Below, piece by piece: positions 35,705 to 43,379 of a DNA stretch of 64,000 bases. The DNA is from Phycisphaerae bacterium (GTDB lineage Bacteria > Planctomycetota > Phycisphaerae > UBA1845 > CAIVHJ01). A model generated the notes under the pieces. It had not been told where the DNA came from. It worked only from the letters and a program-made list of their open reading frames with translations, and did not search any database. Position 1 is the stretch's first letter, and each line of letters begins with the position of its first letter. The stretch is taken from contig JAJVHX010000001.1 in assembly GCA_022072405.1 (NCBI GenBank), forward strand, positions 62,001 through 126,000, in the 5' to 3' direction. A program made the position numbers and the translations under genes.

Positions 35705-36160
35705 ATGTCTCACGTAGAGGATGTAAAGATGATTCAACATAATCAACTGGAACGGGATCGCAGCGAAGAACCGGGCTTAGCAACTGCCACGCTGGGAGAT
35801 TGGCGGGAATATGTACCGGTCGTGTTTGCTGCCGATCCGGATTTTGCAGAGGAGATCAAGACCGTGCTGGCGCAAGGAGGAATACCGACGTTGATCGAAG
35901 GTGAGGAGCTGGAAACCGGAATCGCACCGCTTCAGCCCCGGCGGATCGCCGTCCTGGTGCCGGAAGAATGGCACGAGGAGGCGACCGAACTGGTGTTGCA
36001 ACTGGAGCAGGAACTCCAGGCGGGTTTCGAGGAGGAGGAAGAAGAAGAGGAATTTGAAGACGATGATGAATATTTCGACGACGAAGACGAGTTGGAAGAC
36101 GACTTCGGCGACGAAGAAGAAGATGAAGATTTATTCGAGGAAGAGGAAGAGGAACTGTAG
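35705..36160 (+). CDS. DUF2007-like protein with a hyperacidic tail
   Basis: A 151-residue protein. Residues about 35-105 resemble the DUF2007 (putative signal-transducing) fold: VVFAADPDFAEEIKTVLAQ, IPTLIEGEELE, RRIAVLVPEEWHEEATELV. The last 45 residues are almost all Glu and Asp (EEEEEEEEFEDDDEYFDD and more). The next gene 39 bases downstream encodes an arginine-rich protein, so the two may bind each other. The acidic tail alone could also be a disordered spacer or metal buffer. No signal peptide is present. Confidence 0.6.
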   Translation: MSHVEDVKMIQHNQLERDRSEEPGLATATLGDWREYVPVVFAADPDFAEEIKTVLAQGGIPTLIEGEELETGIAPLQPRRIAVLVPEEWHEEATELVLQLEQELQAGFEEEEEEEEFEDDDEYFDDEDELEDDFGDEEEDEDLFEEEEEEL

Positions 36161-36198
36161 TACTCCGACGGCCGCAGTTGCGGCTGGGGAAGGGTTAT

Positions 36199-36510
36199 AT
36201 GACGGACGAACAGAAGCAGACGGGCGCGGAACGTCGCGCCGGAGCCGATCGGCGCAGTCGCATGGATCGCCGCAGCGGGCTGGATCGTCGGCGGGGACCG
36301 GGACGTCGGCGAGGTGATGTCCGCCGGGCCGCTGAAGAAGGCGAAATGACCGACGAGTTGCTCGAATTTGTAATGGCGGTTGATGATTACAAGCGGGTCA
36401 ACGAACGGCCATTTCCCACCTGGTCGGAAGTGTTCGAAATTATCAAATTCCTGGGTTATCGCAAAATAGCTCCCAAGGGCGAGCACATTAATCAGCCGCG
36501 TGGTACCTGA
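36199..36510 (+). CDS. Arginine-rich small protein
   Basis: A 103-residue protein; ATG 36199 has a GGGGAAGGG ribosome site, so the longer frame from 36178 is rejected. Residues about 8-45 are repeats of a x-DRRSx-type motif (GADRRSRMDRRSGLDRRRG) as found at the N-terminus of some PilZ-type and stress proteins. Residues about 55-103 are a small globular part (ELLEFVMAVDDYKRVNERPF, SEVFEIIKFLGYRKI). A strong terminator follows at 36533. The function is unknown; the basic part could bind RNA, DNA or the acidic neighbour. Confidence 0.55.
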   Translation: MTDEQKQTGAERRAGADRRSRMDRRSGLDRRRGPGRRRGDVRRAAEEGEMTDELLEFVMAVDDYKRVNERPFPTWSEVFEIIKFLGYRKIAPKGEHINQPRGT

Positions 36511-36532
36511 GCTGAATCCTGAATAACGAATG

Positions 36533-36577
36533 ACTGGTCCGCTGATGTAGACCTGCATCAGCGTGACCAGTTTTTTT
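36533..36577 (+). terminator. Strong rho-independent terminator
   Basis: ACTGGTC...GCTGATG pairs with CATCAGC...GACCAGT and runs into seven Ts. It lies after the arginine-rich gene and just before the end of the minus-strand VanZ-like gene, so it may also serve that gene in reverse. Confidence 0.9.
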
Positions 36578-36923
36578 ATGGGCGTGTTTTTGCAGCAGTC
36601 AGTTGATAAAGTCCCCAGCCAAACAATAAACCGCAGGCGTCAGCCAGCCAATCGTTGAAATCGGGAGAGCGGTCAACCCAGCTCTGGGTCCATTCATCGA
36701 TCGCCACCCAGGCCAGCCAGCCTGCCGCCATCAGCGGAGAGGGAATCGCACGTGCCCCGCGCCACGCCCAGTAGAACAGCAGACTGAGTAATGTGTAGCA
36801 GAGGAAATGAGCCACCTTATCCAGCACATGGCCGGGCAGGGGTATCGTACGGCTGGGGGGCAGATGGGTGCTGACGATTAACAGCAGAGCATAACCGCCC
36901 CAGATCATCTGTCGCCAGGTCAT
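36576..36923 (-). CDS. VanZ-like membrane protein
   Basis: A 115-residue protein with three or four short helices and the VanZ signature DKVAHFLCYTLLSLLFY, then AIDEWTQSWVDRSPDFNDWL, then a final helix. AGGAG lies before the ATG. The family is linked to low-level teicoplanin resistance in Enterococcus but most members have unknown function. Its 3' end abuts the terminator of the gene on the other strand. Confidence 0.82.
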   Translation of the reverse strand: MTWRQMIWGGYALLLIVSTHLPPSRTIPLPGHVLDKVAHFLCYTLLSLLFYWAWRGARAIPSPLMAAGWLAWVAIDEWTQSWVDRSPDFNDWLADACGLLFGWGLYQLTAAKTRP

Positions 36924-36948
36924 CGGTCGGAATCACTCCTATGAGGGA

Positions 36949-37830
36949 TCAAGCCGTGTTGGCCAGTCGCGCTACAGTGGTGTCCGGAATCGCAGGAGTG
37001 GCGGCAGTGTGAACCCGCAGAGCGGAATCAGCGCCGATGGTGTTCTGCAGGGCAAGCAATTCATCTGCCAGTTCGGCGTAATCGAGAGCCCCGTGACTCT
37101 TGGCAGCGTAATCGAAAACAGTGCGCCCGTAACTGGGACTTTCCGCCAGCTTAATATTGCGCCGGATGGTTGACTTATAGATCCGGGCAGCGGACCAGGG
37201 TGTGGTCAGCTGCCGCTGGGACTCAAAAAACTGCCGTAAATCCGTCAGTACTTCCGTGCTCAACTTGGTTCCAGCTTCAAACATGCACAGCAGGATACCC
37301 CCGACACGCAGTTGCGGATTAAGCCGCTGCTGCACCAGTTGCACGGTTTCGAGCAGTTTACCGACTCCCTGCAAAGCGAGGAAATGGGCCTGCATCGGAA
37401 TGAGCACTTCATCAGCTGCAGCCAGCGCGTTCAGGGTCAGCAGTCCGAGCGAGGGGGGACAATCAATCAGTACAATATCGGCGGGCGGCGTTAATGTGGC
37501 GAGGGCTTCACGTAAAATCGTTTCGCGACCGATGGCGTCCACCAGTTCCACCTGGGCCGCCGCCAGATCGGTGTGGGCGGGGATCAATTGCAGGTTGGCT
37601 TCGATCGGCCGAAGTGTGTTACGCAGATCGTGGCGACCGATGAGCAGCGAATAAATGCCGGGTTCATCCTGGGCCAGCTCCAGCCCCAGATGCAGACTCA
37701 GATGAGCCTGCGGATCCAGATCGATCAGCAGGACCGATCGACCCCGCCGGGCGAGCGCCACTCCCAGGTTGGCCACTGTGGTGGTTTTACCGACGCCACC
37801 TTTCTGATTGAGTACTGCCAGGGTTCGCAT
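36949..37830 (-). CDS. ParA/Soj-type ATPase
   Basis: A 293-residue ParA-family ATPase. The deviant Walker A is QKGGVGKTTTVANLGVAL; Walker A' is LLIDLDPQAHLSLHLG and the Walker B-like strand is IVLIDCPPSLGLLTLNAL. Length and C-terminal part (VFDYAAKSHGALDYAELADE) are normal for chromosomal Soj. No ParB gene and no parS-like repeat is adjacent, so it may act on cargo such as protein clusters rather than the chromosome origin. It lies alone between the VanZ-like gene and the prepilin gene on the same strand. Confidence 0.9.
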   Translation of the reverse strand: MRTLAVLNQKGGVGKTTTVANLGVALARRGRSVLLIDLDPQAHLSLHLGLELAQDEPGIYSLLIGRHDLRNTLRPIEANLQLIPAHTDLAAAQVELVDAIGRETILREALATLTPPADIVLIDCPPSLGLLTLNALAAADEVLIPMQAHFLALQGVGKLLETVQLVQQRLNPQLRVGGILLCMFEAGTKLSTEVLTDLRQFFESQRQLTTPWSAARIYKSTIRRNIKLAESPSYGRTVFDYAAKSHGALDYAELADELLALQNTIGADSALRVHTAATPAIPDTTVARLANTA

Positions 37831-37911
37831 CGCTGGTCATTATAAATGCAGATGCACCACACACCAATGGAAAATAATCCCTGTTGGAGTTGTGGGGTAT
37901 TCACGCGTTGA

Positions 37912-38739
37912 CTATTCGTAATACCACCAGGTGGAGAGGAAATCGCGGGCATCCCATTCGGCGCCGGCGCGGTTGACGGAATCGATTTCCAGATTGGCAG
38001 CATGCATGTCGAAAAGGAGGATGTTGTGCATTTTTTCCTGCCCATGCCAGCCTTCGCCCGTTTCGTTGGTGTCGAAGAGGAAGTAGAGGCGGGCTTCCAC
38101 CACATAGAGCGAGCGTCCTGGAGCCATCCCCGCCTGCCAGGTGGAATAGCGACGCTTTTCGCCATGCATGTTGTGATAGTAACTATTACCGCAGCCCTGA
38201 TAGACCGGCAGGTAGGGCAGATTGTCTGTGGCTTCAAACAGCATGGCGGGGTCCAGGCCGGTGTCGGAGGGGCAGCGAAACAGGGGAAATTCAGTCACCT
38301 TCGACCAGTCGGTGGTCGGGTCGAAATATTCATCCCAGTAATAATCTTTGTAGAGATAGCCGGTCAGAGGCCGGCGCTGACTTTCTTCTGTCGTGGCGTG
38401 CAGCCAGCGCCCCCGCCGCCCGCCCCAGTGGCAGGTCGTGGTATTGTCGGTCCAGTTGCTCTCCGGGTGATCCGCATCGGGGGCTTGTTTCAAATGCAGC
38501 TTTTCCGCCGGGCCGATGGGAATCTCTTCTTTATTTTCCTGCATATAGGAGGTGGTCGCGGTGCCAATTTCCCGCAGATTGGCCAGACAGCGGACCTGTT
38601 TGGCCTGTTCGCGGGCGCCGCCCAGCGTGGGCAGCAACAGTCCGAGCAGAATGATAATAATGCCGATCACCACCAGTAATTCAACCAGAGTGAAGGCTGG
38701 GCCTGCACCGTAACGACGTGGCATGGTTCGCCTCGGCAA
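37912..38739 (-). CDS. Prepilin-type protein with H-X9-DG ending (1)
   Basis: A 275-residue protein of the type II secretion/type IV pilin class. The leader [20 protein letters not shown] with cleavage before Phe and Glu at +5 is followed by a long hydrophobic helix ([19 protein letters not shown]). The bulk is the large, variable pseudopilin head with [21 protein letters not shown], typical of the family that ends in an H-X9-DG-like motif ([16 protein letters not shown] here). Such genes are highly multiplied in Planctomycetes and Lentisphaerae. GAGGCG precedes the ATG. No pilus assembly genes are near. Confidence 0.85.
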   Translation of the reverse strand: MPRRTMPRRYGAGPAFTLVELLVVIGIIIILLGLLLPTLGGAREQAKQVRCLANLREIGTATTSYMQENKEEIPIGPAEKLHLKQAPDADHPESNWTDNTTTCHWGGRRGRWLHATTEESQRRPLTGYLYKDYYWDEYFDPTTDWSKVTEFPLFRCPSDTGLDPAMLFEATDNLPYLPVYQGCGNSYYHNMHGEKRRYSTWQAGMAPGRSLYVVEARLYFLFDTNETGEGWHGQEKMHNILLFDMHAANLEIDSVNRAGAEWDARDFLSTWWYYE

Positions 38740-38893
38740 TAAATGATGAATATTTCAACAGGATGCAACCTTGTGATTTTATATCACGACCAGGTGTATT
38801 CCCAAGCTTAAGATGGAAAATTAGAACGCGCGGATAACAAATTAAACGTGTCGGAAATGGGATATGAAAGGGAATGGGATATTACAGTGTAAT

Positions 38894-39742
38894 TCAGGCA
38901 ACAAAAAGGGCGACAATCAGGGCGATGAGTCCCATGGCCATGGTGCCCAAGGCACAATAACCGATTAACTCTTTGGTCATGGGAGAGAGGCGTCGGAAGG
39001 GGCGGTCCAGCTTCTCGATTAACCAGATCACCGGCCTGATGACCAGGTCAGCAAGGTTCATCAATCGTGCAGACCATTTATTCGTCGTCGAGGGGGTTTT
39101 CGGTTCATCATCAACAACTTGAGCGGCAGGTTTATCAGGTTTAGCTTTCGATTTCCGGTGCAGTGGCGGGTTGGGCAAATCGTCCGGGATCAGCATTTCA
39201 TCCAGTTTGCGCTCTTTATCCGATGCTTTGCTGACCGTGGAAGGGATTTCCGGAATGTCCGGGATTTCGGGAATATCATCACCGAGATTCTGAAATTCCG
39301 ACTCCAGATCATCTGCTGCGCCGTTCTCCTCCGGCGGGGCAGCGATTTCAGGTGCTGTTGGGCCGGAAGGTACCATGGGGACCGCATGTTCCTCGAAGGG
39401 TTCGCTGCTCTCCATCTCGGAGATAAGCTTGGTCATGACGTCGAGTTCACGATCCACGTCGGCAATGACCTCATCAACGGGCACCCGTTCCCCATCCTGC
39501 AGCAAGGGCGGCTCCTGTGTGAGGCCGGCGTCATCGGGATTATTATCGGGAGTTAATATTTTCGTGGCGGCGGCAGTGGCTTCCAGATCGCTGCCCTGCG
39601 CCGTCTTCTGTGGATCAGTGGTGAGCACTTCGTTGGTCAGGGCTTCCACATCGTTGAGCAGTGCATCGAGTTCCTGATTGAGATCCAGCTCGGCGTGGTC
39701 ACCTGCGGTCACGGAATTCTTTGGAGCCTGTTCGTCGGCCAT
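38894..39742 (-). CDS. Unknown acidic protein with C-terminal membrane anchor
   Basis: A 282-residue protein; start at 39742 (AGGAC upstream) replaces the longer frame from 39853. Residues 1-200 are strongly acidic and disordered with repeated Glu/Pro (EIPDIPEIPSTV). Around 190-220 it has a Lys/Pro patch. The C-terminus has an amphipathic piece (RLMNLADLVIRPVIWLIEKL) and one membrane helix (IGYCALGTMAMGLIALIVAL) at about 258-282. It would be tail-anchored with the acidic part in the cytoplasm. No family is recognised. It is divergent from rsmE. Confidence 0.55.
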   Translation of the reverse strand: MADEQAPKNSVTAGDHAELDLNQELDALLNDVEALTNEVLTTDPQKTAQGSDLEATAAATKILTPDNNPDDAGLTQEPPLLQDGERVPVDEVIADVDRELDVMTKLISEMESSEPFEEHAVPMVPSGPTAPEIAAPPEENGAADDLESEFQNLGDDIPEIPDIPEIPSTVSKASDKERKLDEMLIPDDLPNPPLHRKSKAKPDKPAAQVVDDEPKTPSTTNKWSARLMNLADLVIRPVIWLIEKLDRPFRRLSPMTKELIGYCALGTMAMGLIALIVALFVA

Positions 39743-39925
39743 ATACAGTCCTGGTAAACGGGGAACTATCGATCGCCCGCCCTCATAGTATAATCGGTTG
39801 AAGCCCCCGGTGGGTGCAGGAATATCGGGCCTGAGACTAACCCGTTCCAGCATCCGTTGTTACAAGCACTTAGAAAAAGCCGGGACCGGTGCCGGGCAGG
39901 CAAAGTGACTTGTGGAGCAGGTTCG

Positions 39926-40633
39926 ATGGCCCAGCCGCGATTTCATGTCGAACAGTTAGCGGTCACTGGCAGCAAGCAGGTGTTGCCCAGGGCAGCAGCC
40001 CACCATGCGCGCGACGTGTTGCGACTCACCGAGGGGGCCGAGGTGATTCTCTTCGATGGGGCCGGCCATGTGGCTACGGGTCATCTGCACGAGTTGAACC
40101 GCCATGACGTCGTGGTGCAGATCAACACCTGTATGCATCAGCCGCCCGATGGCCGCATCGCATTGACGCTGGCGGTGGCTTGGCCGAAGGGTGACCGGCA
40201 GGAATTTCTGGTGGAAAAATGCACCGAGCTGGGAGTGGCGGCGATCTGGCCGATGGTCTGTCGGCGAAGTGTGGTGCTGCCGGCGGAACGACAGATGGAG
40301 AAGTGGCGGAACTGGGCCATCCGCGCCGCCGAACAAGCACAGCGTGCCTGGCTTCCCGAAATCACTCCACCGCAAACATTCGACAATGTGATCAGCCGGC
40401 GAGCAGAATTCTCATATGCGCTGCTCGCTGATCCGCACGCCACTCGGATAATGGATGACGTACCCATTGAGGCGGCACAGAACATCCTGGCGCTGGTCGG
40501 GCCGGAAGGCGGGTTTACTGAAGAAGAACTCGCAGCCGGCGAGGCAGCAGGTTTAGAACAGGTGCGGCTGCGCACGCCGCTGTTGCGAGTGGAAACAGCC
40601 GCCTGTGCGATTGCCGCACGCTGGCTGGTTTAG
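39926..40633 (+). CDS. rsmE: 16S rRNA (uracil-1498-N3)-methyltransferase
   Basis: A 235-residue SPOUT-fold methyltransferase; ATG 39926 has GGAGCAGG upstream, shortening the open frame from 39857. Motifs are the PUA-like N-terminus (HVEQLAVTGSKQVLPRAAAH), AVAWPKGDRQEFLVEKCTEL, the SAM knot LALVGPEGGFTEEELAAGE, and TPLLRVETAACAIAARWL, where LRVETA stands for the usual LRTETA. It methylates U1498 of 16S rRNA near the decoding centre. It is divergent from the acidic anchor protein. Confidence 0.93.
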   Translation: MAQPRFHVEQLAVTGSKQVLPRAAAHHARDVLRLTEGAEVILFDGAGHVATGHLHELNRHDVVVQINTCMHQPPDGRIALTLAVAWPKGDRQEFLVEKCTELGVAAIWPMVCRRSVVLPAERQMEKWRNWAIRAAEQAQRAWLPEITPPQTFDNVISRRAEFSYALLADPHATRIMDDVPIEAAQNILALVGPEGGFTEEELAAGEAAGLEQVRLRTPLLRVETAACAIAARWLV

Positions 40634-40754
40634 CGGGATGCGTGTTTTTGGTCCTCCCGCAGGTCCGCACGGTTCTGATCTTATTGATGATTGAATAACG
40701 AAATAAACAAAAGAAATTCCACGAGATGCATGTTTTGTTGTGTTTTTCGACTTC

Positions 40755-40777
40755 GCGCGGGCTAAAGCCCGCGGCTC
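40755..40777 (-). repeat. Dispersed GC-rich palindrome, copy 5
   Basis: GCGGGCTAAAGCCCGCGGCTC, the reverse orientation of copies 1-4, between two plus-strand genes. Nothing else is seen in the gap 40634-40855. Confidence 0.65.
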
Positions 40778-40855
40778 GTTGTGGAGTTGAGTCTTCAAGA
40801 GTCTATAGGAATCCACTGAATTCTTGAATTGCTCGAAGAGGGAAAGCATGTTTTA

Positions 40856-42019
40856 ATGCCCGGCATGAATTCTACGGTTCCTCCGGCACGCATCGATTTT
40901 GATCGGGTGATCCGCTGGCTGCTGACCGCCGGCCTGCTGGTGGGCAGTTTGTGGCTGATCGCTTATCTCCGCGACGTGCTGATTCCATTTGCGGTCGCTA
41001 TTCTGATTGCCTATCTGCTCAACCCCCTGGTCAATTTGTTTGAGCGGCGTCTGGGTCGTCGACAGTGGGCGGTGTTGCTGACCATGAGCCTGTTCAGCGT
41101 CACCCTGCTGGTGTTGCTGCCGCTCATGGGTTGGTTGATCTATACGGAATTAGCCGATGTGGGACAGACTGTCACCTCACCGGAAGTTCGTCAACGAATC
41201 GCCGCTACAATTGAGCCGTGGCTGGAACAGTTCAAGGCCTTGGAACTTCAGAAGCAACTGCAGGATTTCCGCGATCATACGGATGCGGCTGAGTTGCAGC
41301 AGATGGTGCTGGATGGACTCAAGCTGCTGGCTCCGCGTTTATGGGAAGCGACCGGGCAGGTGGTCGGCTGGCTGGGCGGGGTGCTCAATGCGCTGCTGGC
41401 GTTGAGCGGAGTGGTGGTGATTTATTTATACGTGGTCTTTCTGCTGATGGATTTTCGCGGCGTGCAAAGCGGCTGGAAACAGCAGCTGCCGCCCGCCTAT
41501 CGCGAGACGCTGGTGGAATTCTGGCGGGAGTTCAGCAAGGCGATGGCCCGCTATTTCCGCGGCCAACTGGTGGTGGCCTTTCTGACCGGCATGATCATGG
41601 CCATTGGTTTCAGCATTGTGGGTTTACGGATGGCGGCATTATTGGGGCTGTTCATCGGCATGCTCAACATGGTTCCCTACCTGCAGCTGGTCGGTGTCGT
41701 ACCGGCGGTGTTGCTGGCATTGTTAAAAGCCCTGGAAAGCGGCAGTAATCCACTCGGTCCGCTGGTCGGTGTGGCAATTGTGTTCGCTGTAGCGCAACTG
41801 GTGCAGGATGGTTTTCTGGTGCCGAAAATTATGGGCGAATCCCTGGGGCTTCGGCCGTGGGTGATCATGCTCAGTCTATTCGTCTGGGGAAAATTACTTG
41901 GCGTGTTGGGTCTGGTACTGGCCATCCCGCTGAGCTGCCTTGGATTGGCCTACTATCGAAAATTTGTACTGCATCGGCCCATTACGGCTTCTACCGAACT
42001 CACTACTTCCAACCCCTAG
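40856..42019 (+). CDS. AI-2E family transporter (permease)
   Basis: A 387-residue polytopic protein; ATG 40856 has AGAGGGAAAG nine bases upstream, whereas a TTG at 40829 begins the longer frame. The first pair of helices (about 18-55) and the motif FAVAILIAYLLNPLV are family-typical, as is the later block of four to five helices from about residue 185 with FLTGMIMAIGFSIVGL and PYLQLVGVVPAVLLALL. The periplasmic region of about 90 residues between the third and fourth helix is also typical. Family members export small molecules or ions; the AI-2 link is established only in a few. Confidence 0.88.
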   Translation: MPGMNSTVPPARIDFDRVIRWLLTAGLLVGSLWLIAYLRDVLIPFAVAILIAYLLNPLVNLFERRLGRRQWAVLLTMSLFSVTLLVLLPLMGWLIYTELADVGQTVTSPEVRQRIAATIEPWLEQFKALELQKQLQDFRDHTDAAELQQMVLDGLKLLAPRLWEATGQVVGWLGGVLNALLALSGVVVIYLYVVFLLMDFRGVQSGWKQQLPPAYRETLVEFWREFSKAMARYFRGQLVVAFLTGMIMAIGFSIVGLRMAALLGLFIGMLNMVPYLQLVGVVPAVLLALLKALESGSNPLGPLVGVAIVFAVAQLVQDGFLVPKIMGESLGLRPWVIMLSLFVWGKLLGVLGLVLAIPLSCLGLAYYRKFVLHRPITASTELTTSNP

Positions 42020-42047
42020 AGCAATTTTGTAATTAGGCGCAAAGTCT

Positions 42048-42066
42048 GCGCGGGCTAAAGCCTGCA
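42048..42066 (-). repeat. Dispersed GC-rich palindrome, copy 6
   Basis: GCGCGGGCTAAAGCCTGCAG, with one mismatch in the second arm, between the AI-2E gene and the convergent prepilin gene. A lone MITE-like end (TAGAGCAATTTTG) occurs nearby at 42017. Confidence 0.6.
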
Positions 42067-42090
42067 GATCTAAAGACAGTTGCGGGGAAT

Positions 42091-42996
42091 CTAGGGAACA
42101 AAGACCAGCCAGGGTGTCGGATTCTTGTAGCCGATATCAGCGGTTTGAATGATGCGATCCAGTTCTGCTAAGACTGTTGCAGGGCCTGGAAAAGCAGCGA
42201 TGTCGAGACTGGCCCAGGGGCGCTCCAATCCCGCTCCCCAGCCGACATGATTCTGATTTTCATACTGCTGTACTGAGCCATCCACGAACGAGATGTTTAC
42301 GAAAGTCCCGTTGTGATTAGTGCGCTTGGGAATAATGCCGTTATCACCCCATAAATTGATATCCATCGCCAGCATGGTGACATCTAACTCAACTGGTTTG
42401 GGGGGATCAACCGAAGTGCCCTTAATCTGGACCGTATTTTTTCGGAGGTCGTTCAATTTGGCAGTGATCAGGATTTCGGGAGGGGTGAAATCAAGTTGCC
42501 GGAACAGATAAGAGCAGTAGGCATCCTCTCCGGTCTGGCCGATTTTCGGAACCTCCTGCCGGATATCCAGTTGATCATCTGCAGGACAATAAAGAAATTG
42601 ATTCGCGCGGCGATCTGATTTTCGTGACAACAGGCCAAGACCCACGTATTGCGGCGGGGCTTCATAGGTCGTCGCGCTGCCTGGATTAATCCAGGGAGTG
42701 CCCATAAATGAATTCCCCATCCAGATCTGATTGGTAGCGACATCCACGTTCAGCAACGGGTTGGGAGAACCGGAATGTGAGGGCCCGCGCGGGAAAAGGT
42801 CCTTGTTCTCCAGAGAGTAGGCTGTGACCTGCTCACCGATCGTGCGCATGTTGGCCTGACAGGCAACCAGACGAGATTGAATCCGTGCCGAACTTAAGGA
42901 GGGCAGCAGTATGGAGAGTAAAACCACAATAATGCCGATGGCCACCAGCATTTCAACGAGTGTAAAACCATTGTGTTTAAGGGGTTGTTGGCGCAT
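42091..42996 (-). CDS. Prepilin-type protein with H-X9-DG ending (2)
   Basis: A 301-residue pseudopilin-type protein. The leader is HNGFTLVEMLVAIGIIVVLL, cleavage after Gly and Glu at +5, then a hydrophobic helix ending LLPSL. The head has RLVACQANMRTIGEQV as in the pair at 37912, and near the C-terminus HNGTFVNISFVDGSVQ, the H-X9-DG signature (His, nine residues, Asp-Gly). GGAGTG precedes the ATG. It converges on the AI-2E permease gene; no secretion genes are near. Confidence 0.87.
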   Translation of the reverse strand: MRQQPLKHNGFTLVEMLVAIGIIVVLLSILLPSLSSARIQSRLVACQANMRTIGEQVTAYSLENKDLFPRGPSHSGSPNPLLNVDVATNQIWMGNSFMGTPWINPGSATTYEAPPQYVGLGLLSRKSDRRANQFLYCPADDQLDIRQEVPKIGQTGEDAYCSYLFRQLDFTPPEILITAKLNDLRKNTVQIKGTSVDPPKPVELDVTMLAMDINLWGDNGIIPKRTNHNGTFVNISFVDGSVQQYENQNHVGWGAGLERPWASLDIAAFPGPATVLAELDRIIQTADIGYKNPTPWLVFVP

Positions 42997-43379
42997 CGCA
43001 TCACTCCATGATTATTATTAGTATAAGGGCGGGCAAATGTCCAGCCCAAGCCTCATGATTATCATTACCCCGGAAATCATGCGATTATTTACCGGAAATG
43101 CAAATGATTAGAAGATAATAGTAGAGAACTCCAGTGGTTCGCTTGACGAGACAATAAGCCCTGCCTTAAGATTCGAAAGAGAAATTGCGCGGAATCTCCA
43201 GAGGGCTATGATCGCCGTAAGCAGACGAGCCTAAACAAGTTGGGTATTTCAGCCGACGGCGAAACAGATTACGCGTAAAGTAAATGTCTGAACCCTGACA
43301 GCCCCCCTCGCCAACCCGGGCCAATGGGAGCAGGGTTGATTGATTGAATCACTCAATTACACCACAAGGAGTGCCCGCA
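42997..43379 (+). other. Gap upstream of the FG-GAP lipoprotein
   Basis: No gene lies here. The half from 43157 holds paired sequences likely to fold (see separate entry); the first part is AT-rich. Confidence 0.4.
43157..43337 (+). ncRNA. Candidate structured leader RNA
   Basis: Several helices can be drawn by eye: AGCCCT (43157) with AGGGCT (43202), enclosing AGATTC (43169) with GAATCT (43192); CGCCGT (43213) with ACGGCG (43256); and AACCCTG (43291) with CAGGGTT (43331). The order is nested and consecutive, just ahead of the start of the big FG-GAP gene. The sequence does not match a known riboswitch; resemblance to the c-di-GMP class was considered and dropped. It could be an RNA thermosensor, a regulatory leader or a mere set of repeats. 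Confidence 0.4.

Noticed and set aside
43157-43260. c-di-GMP (GEMM) riboswitch
   Set aside because: Small matches such as ATTCGAAAGAG and GCCTAAAC were seen, but the conserved core and stems do not line up; kept only as an unassigned structured leader.
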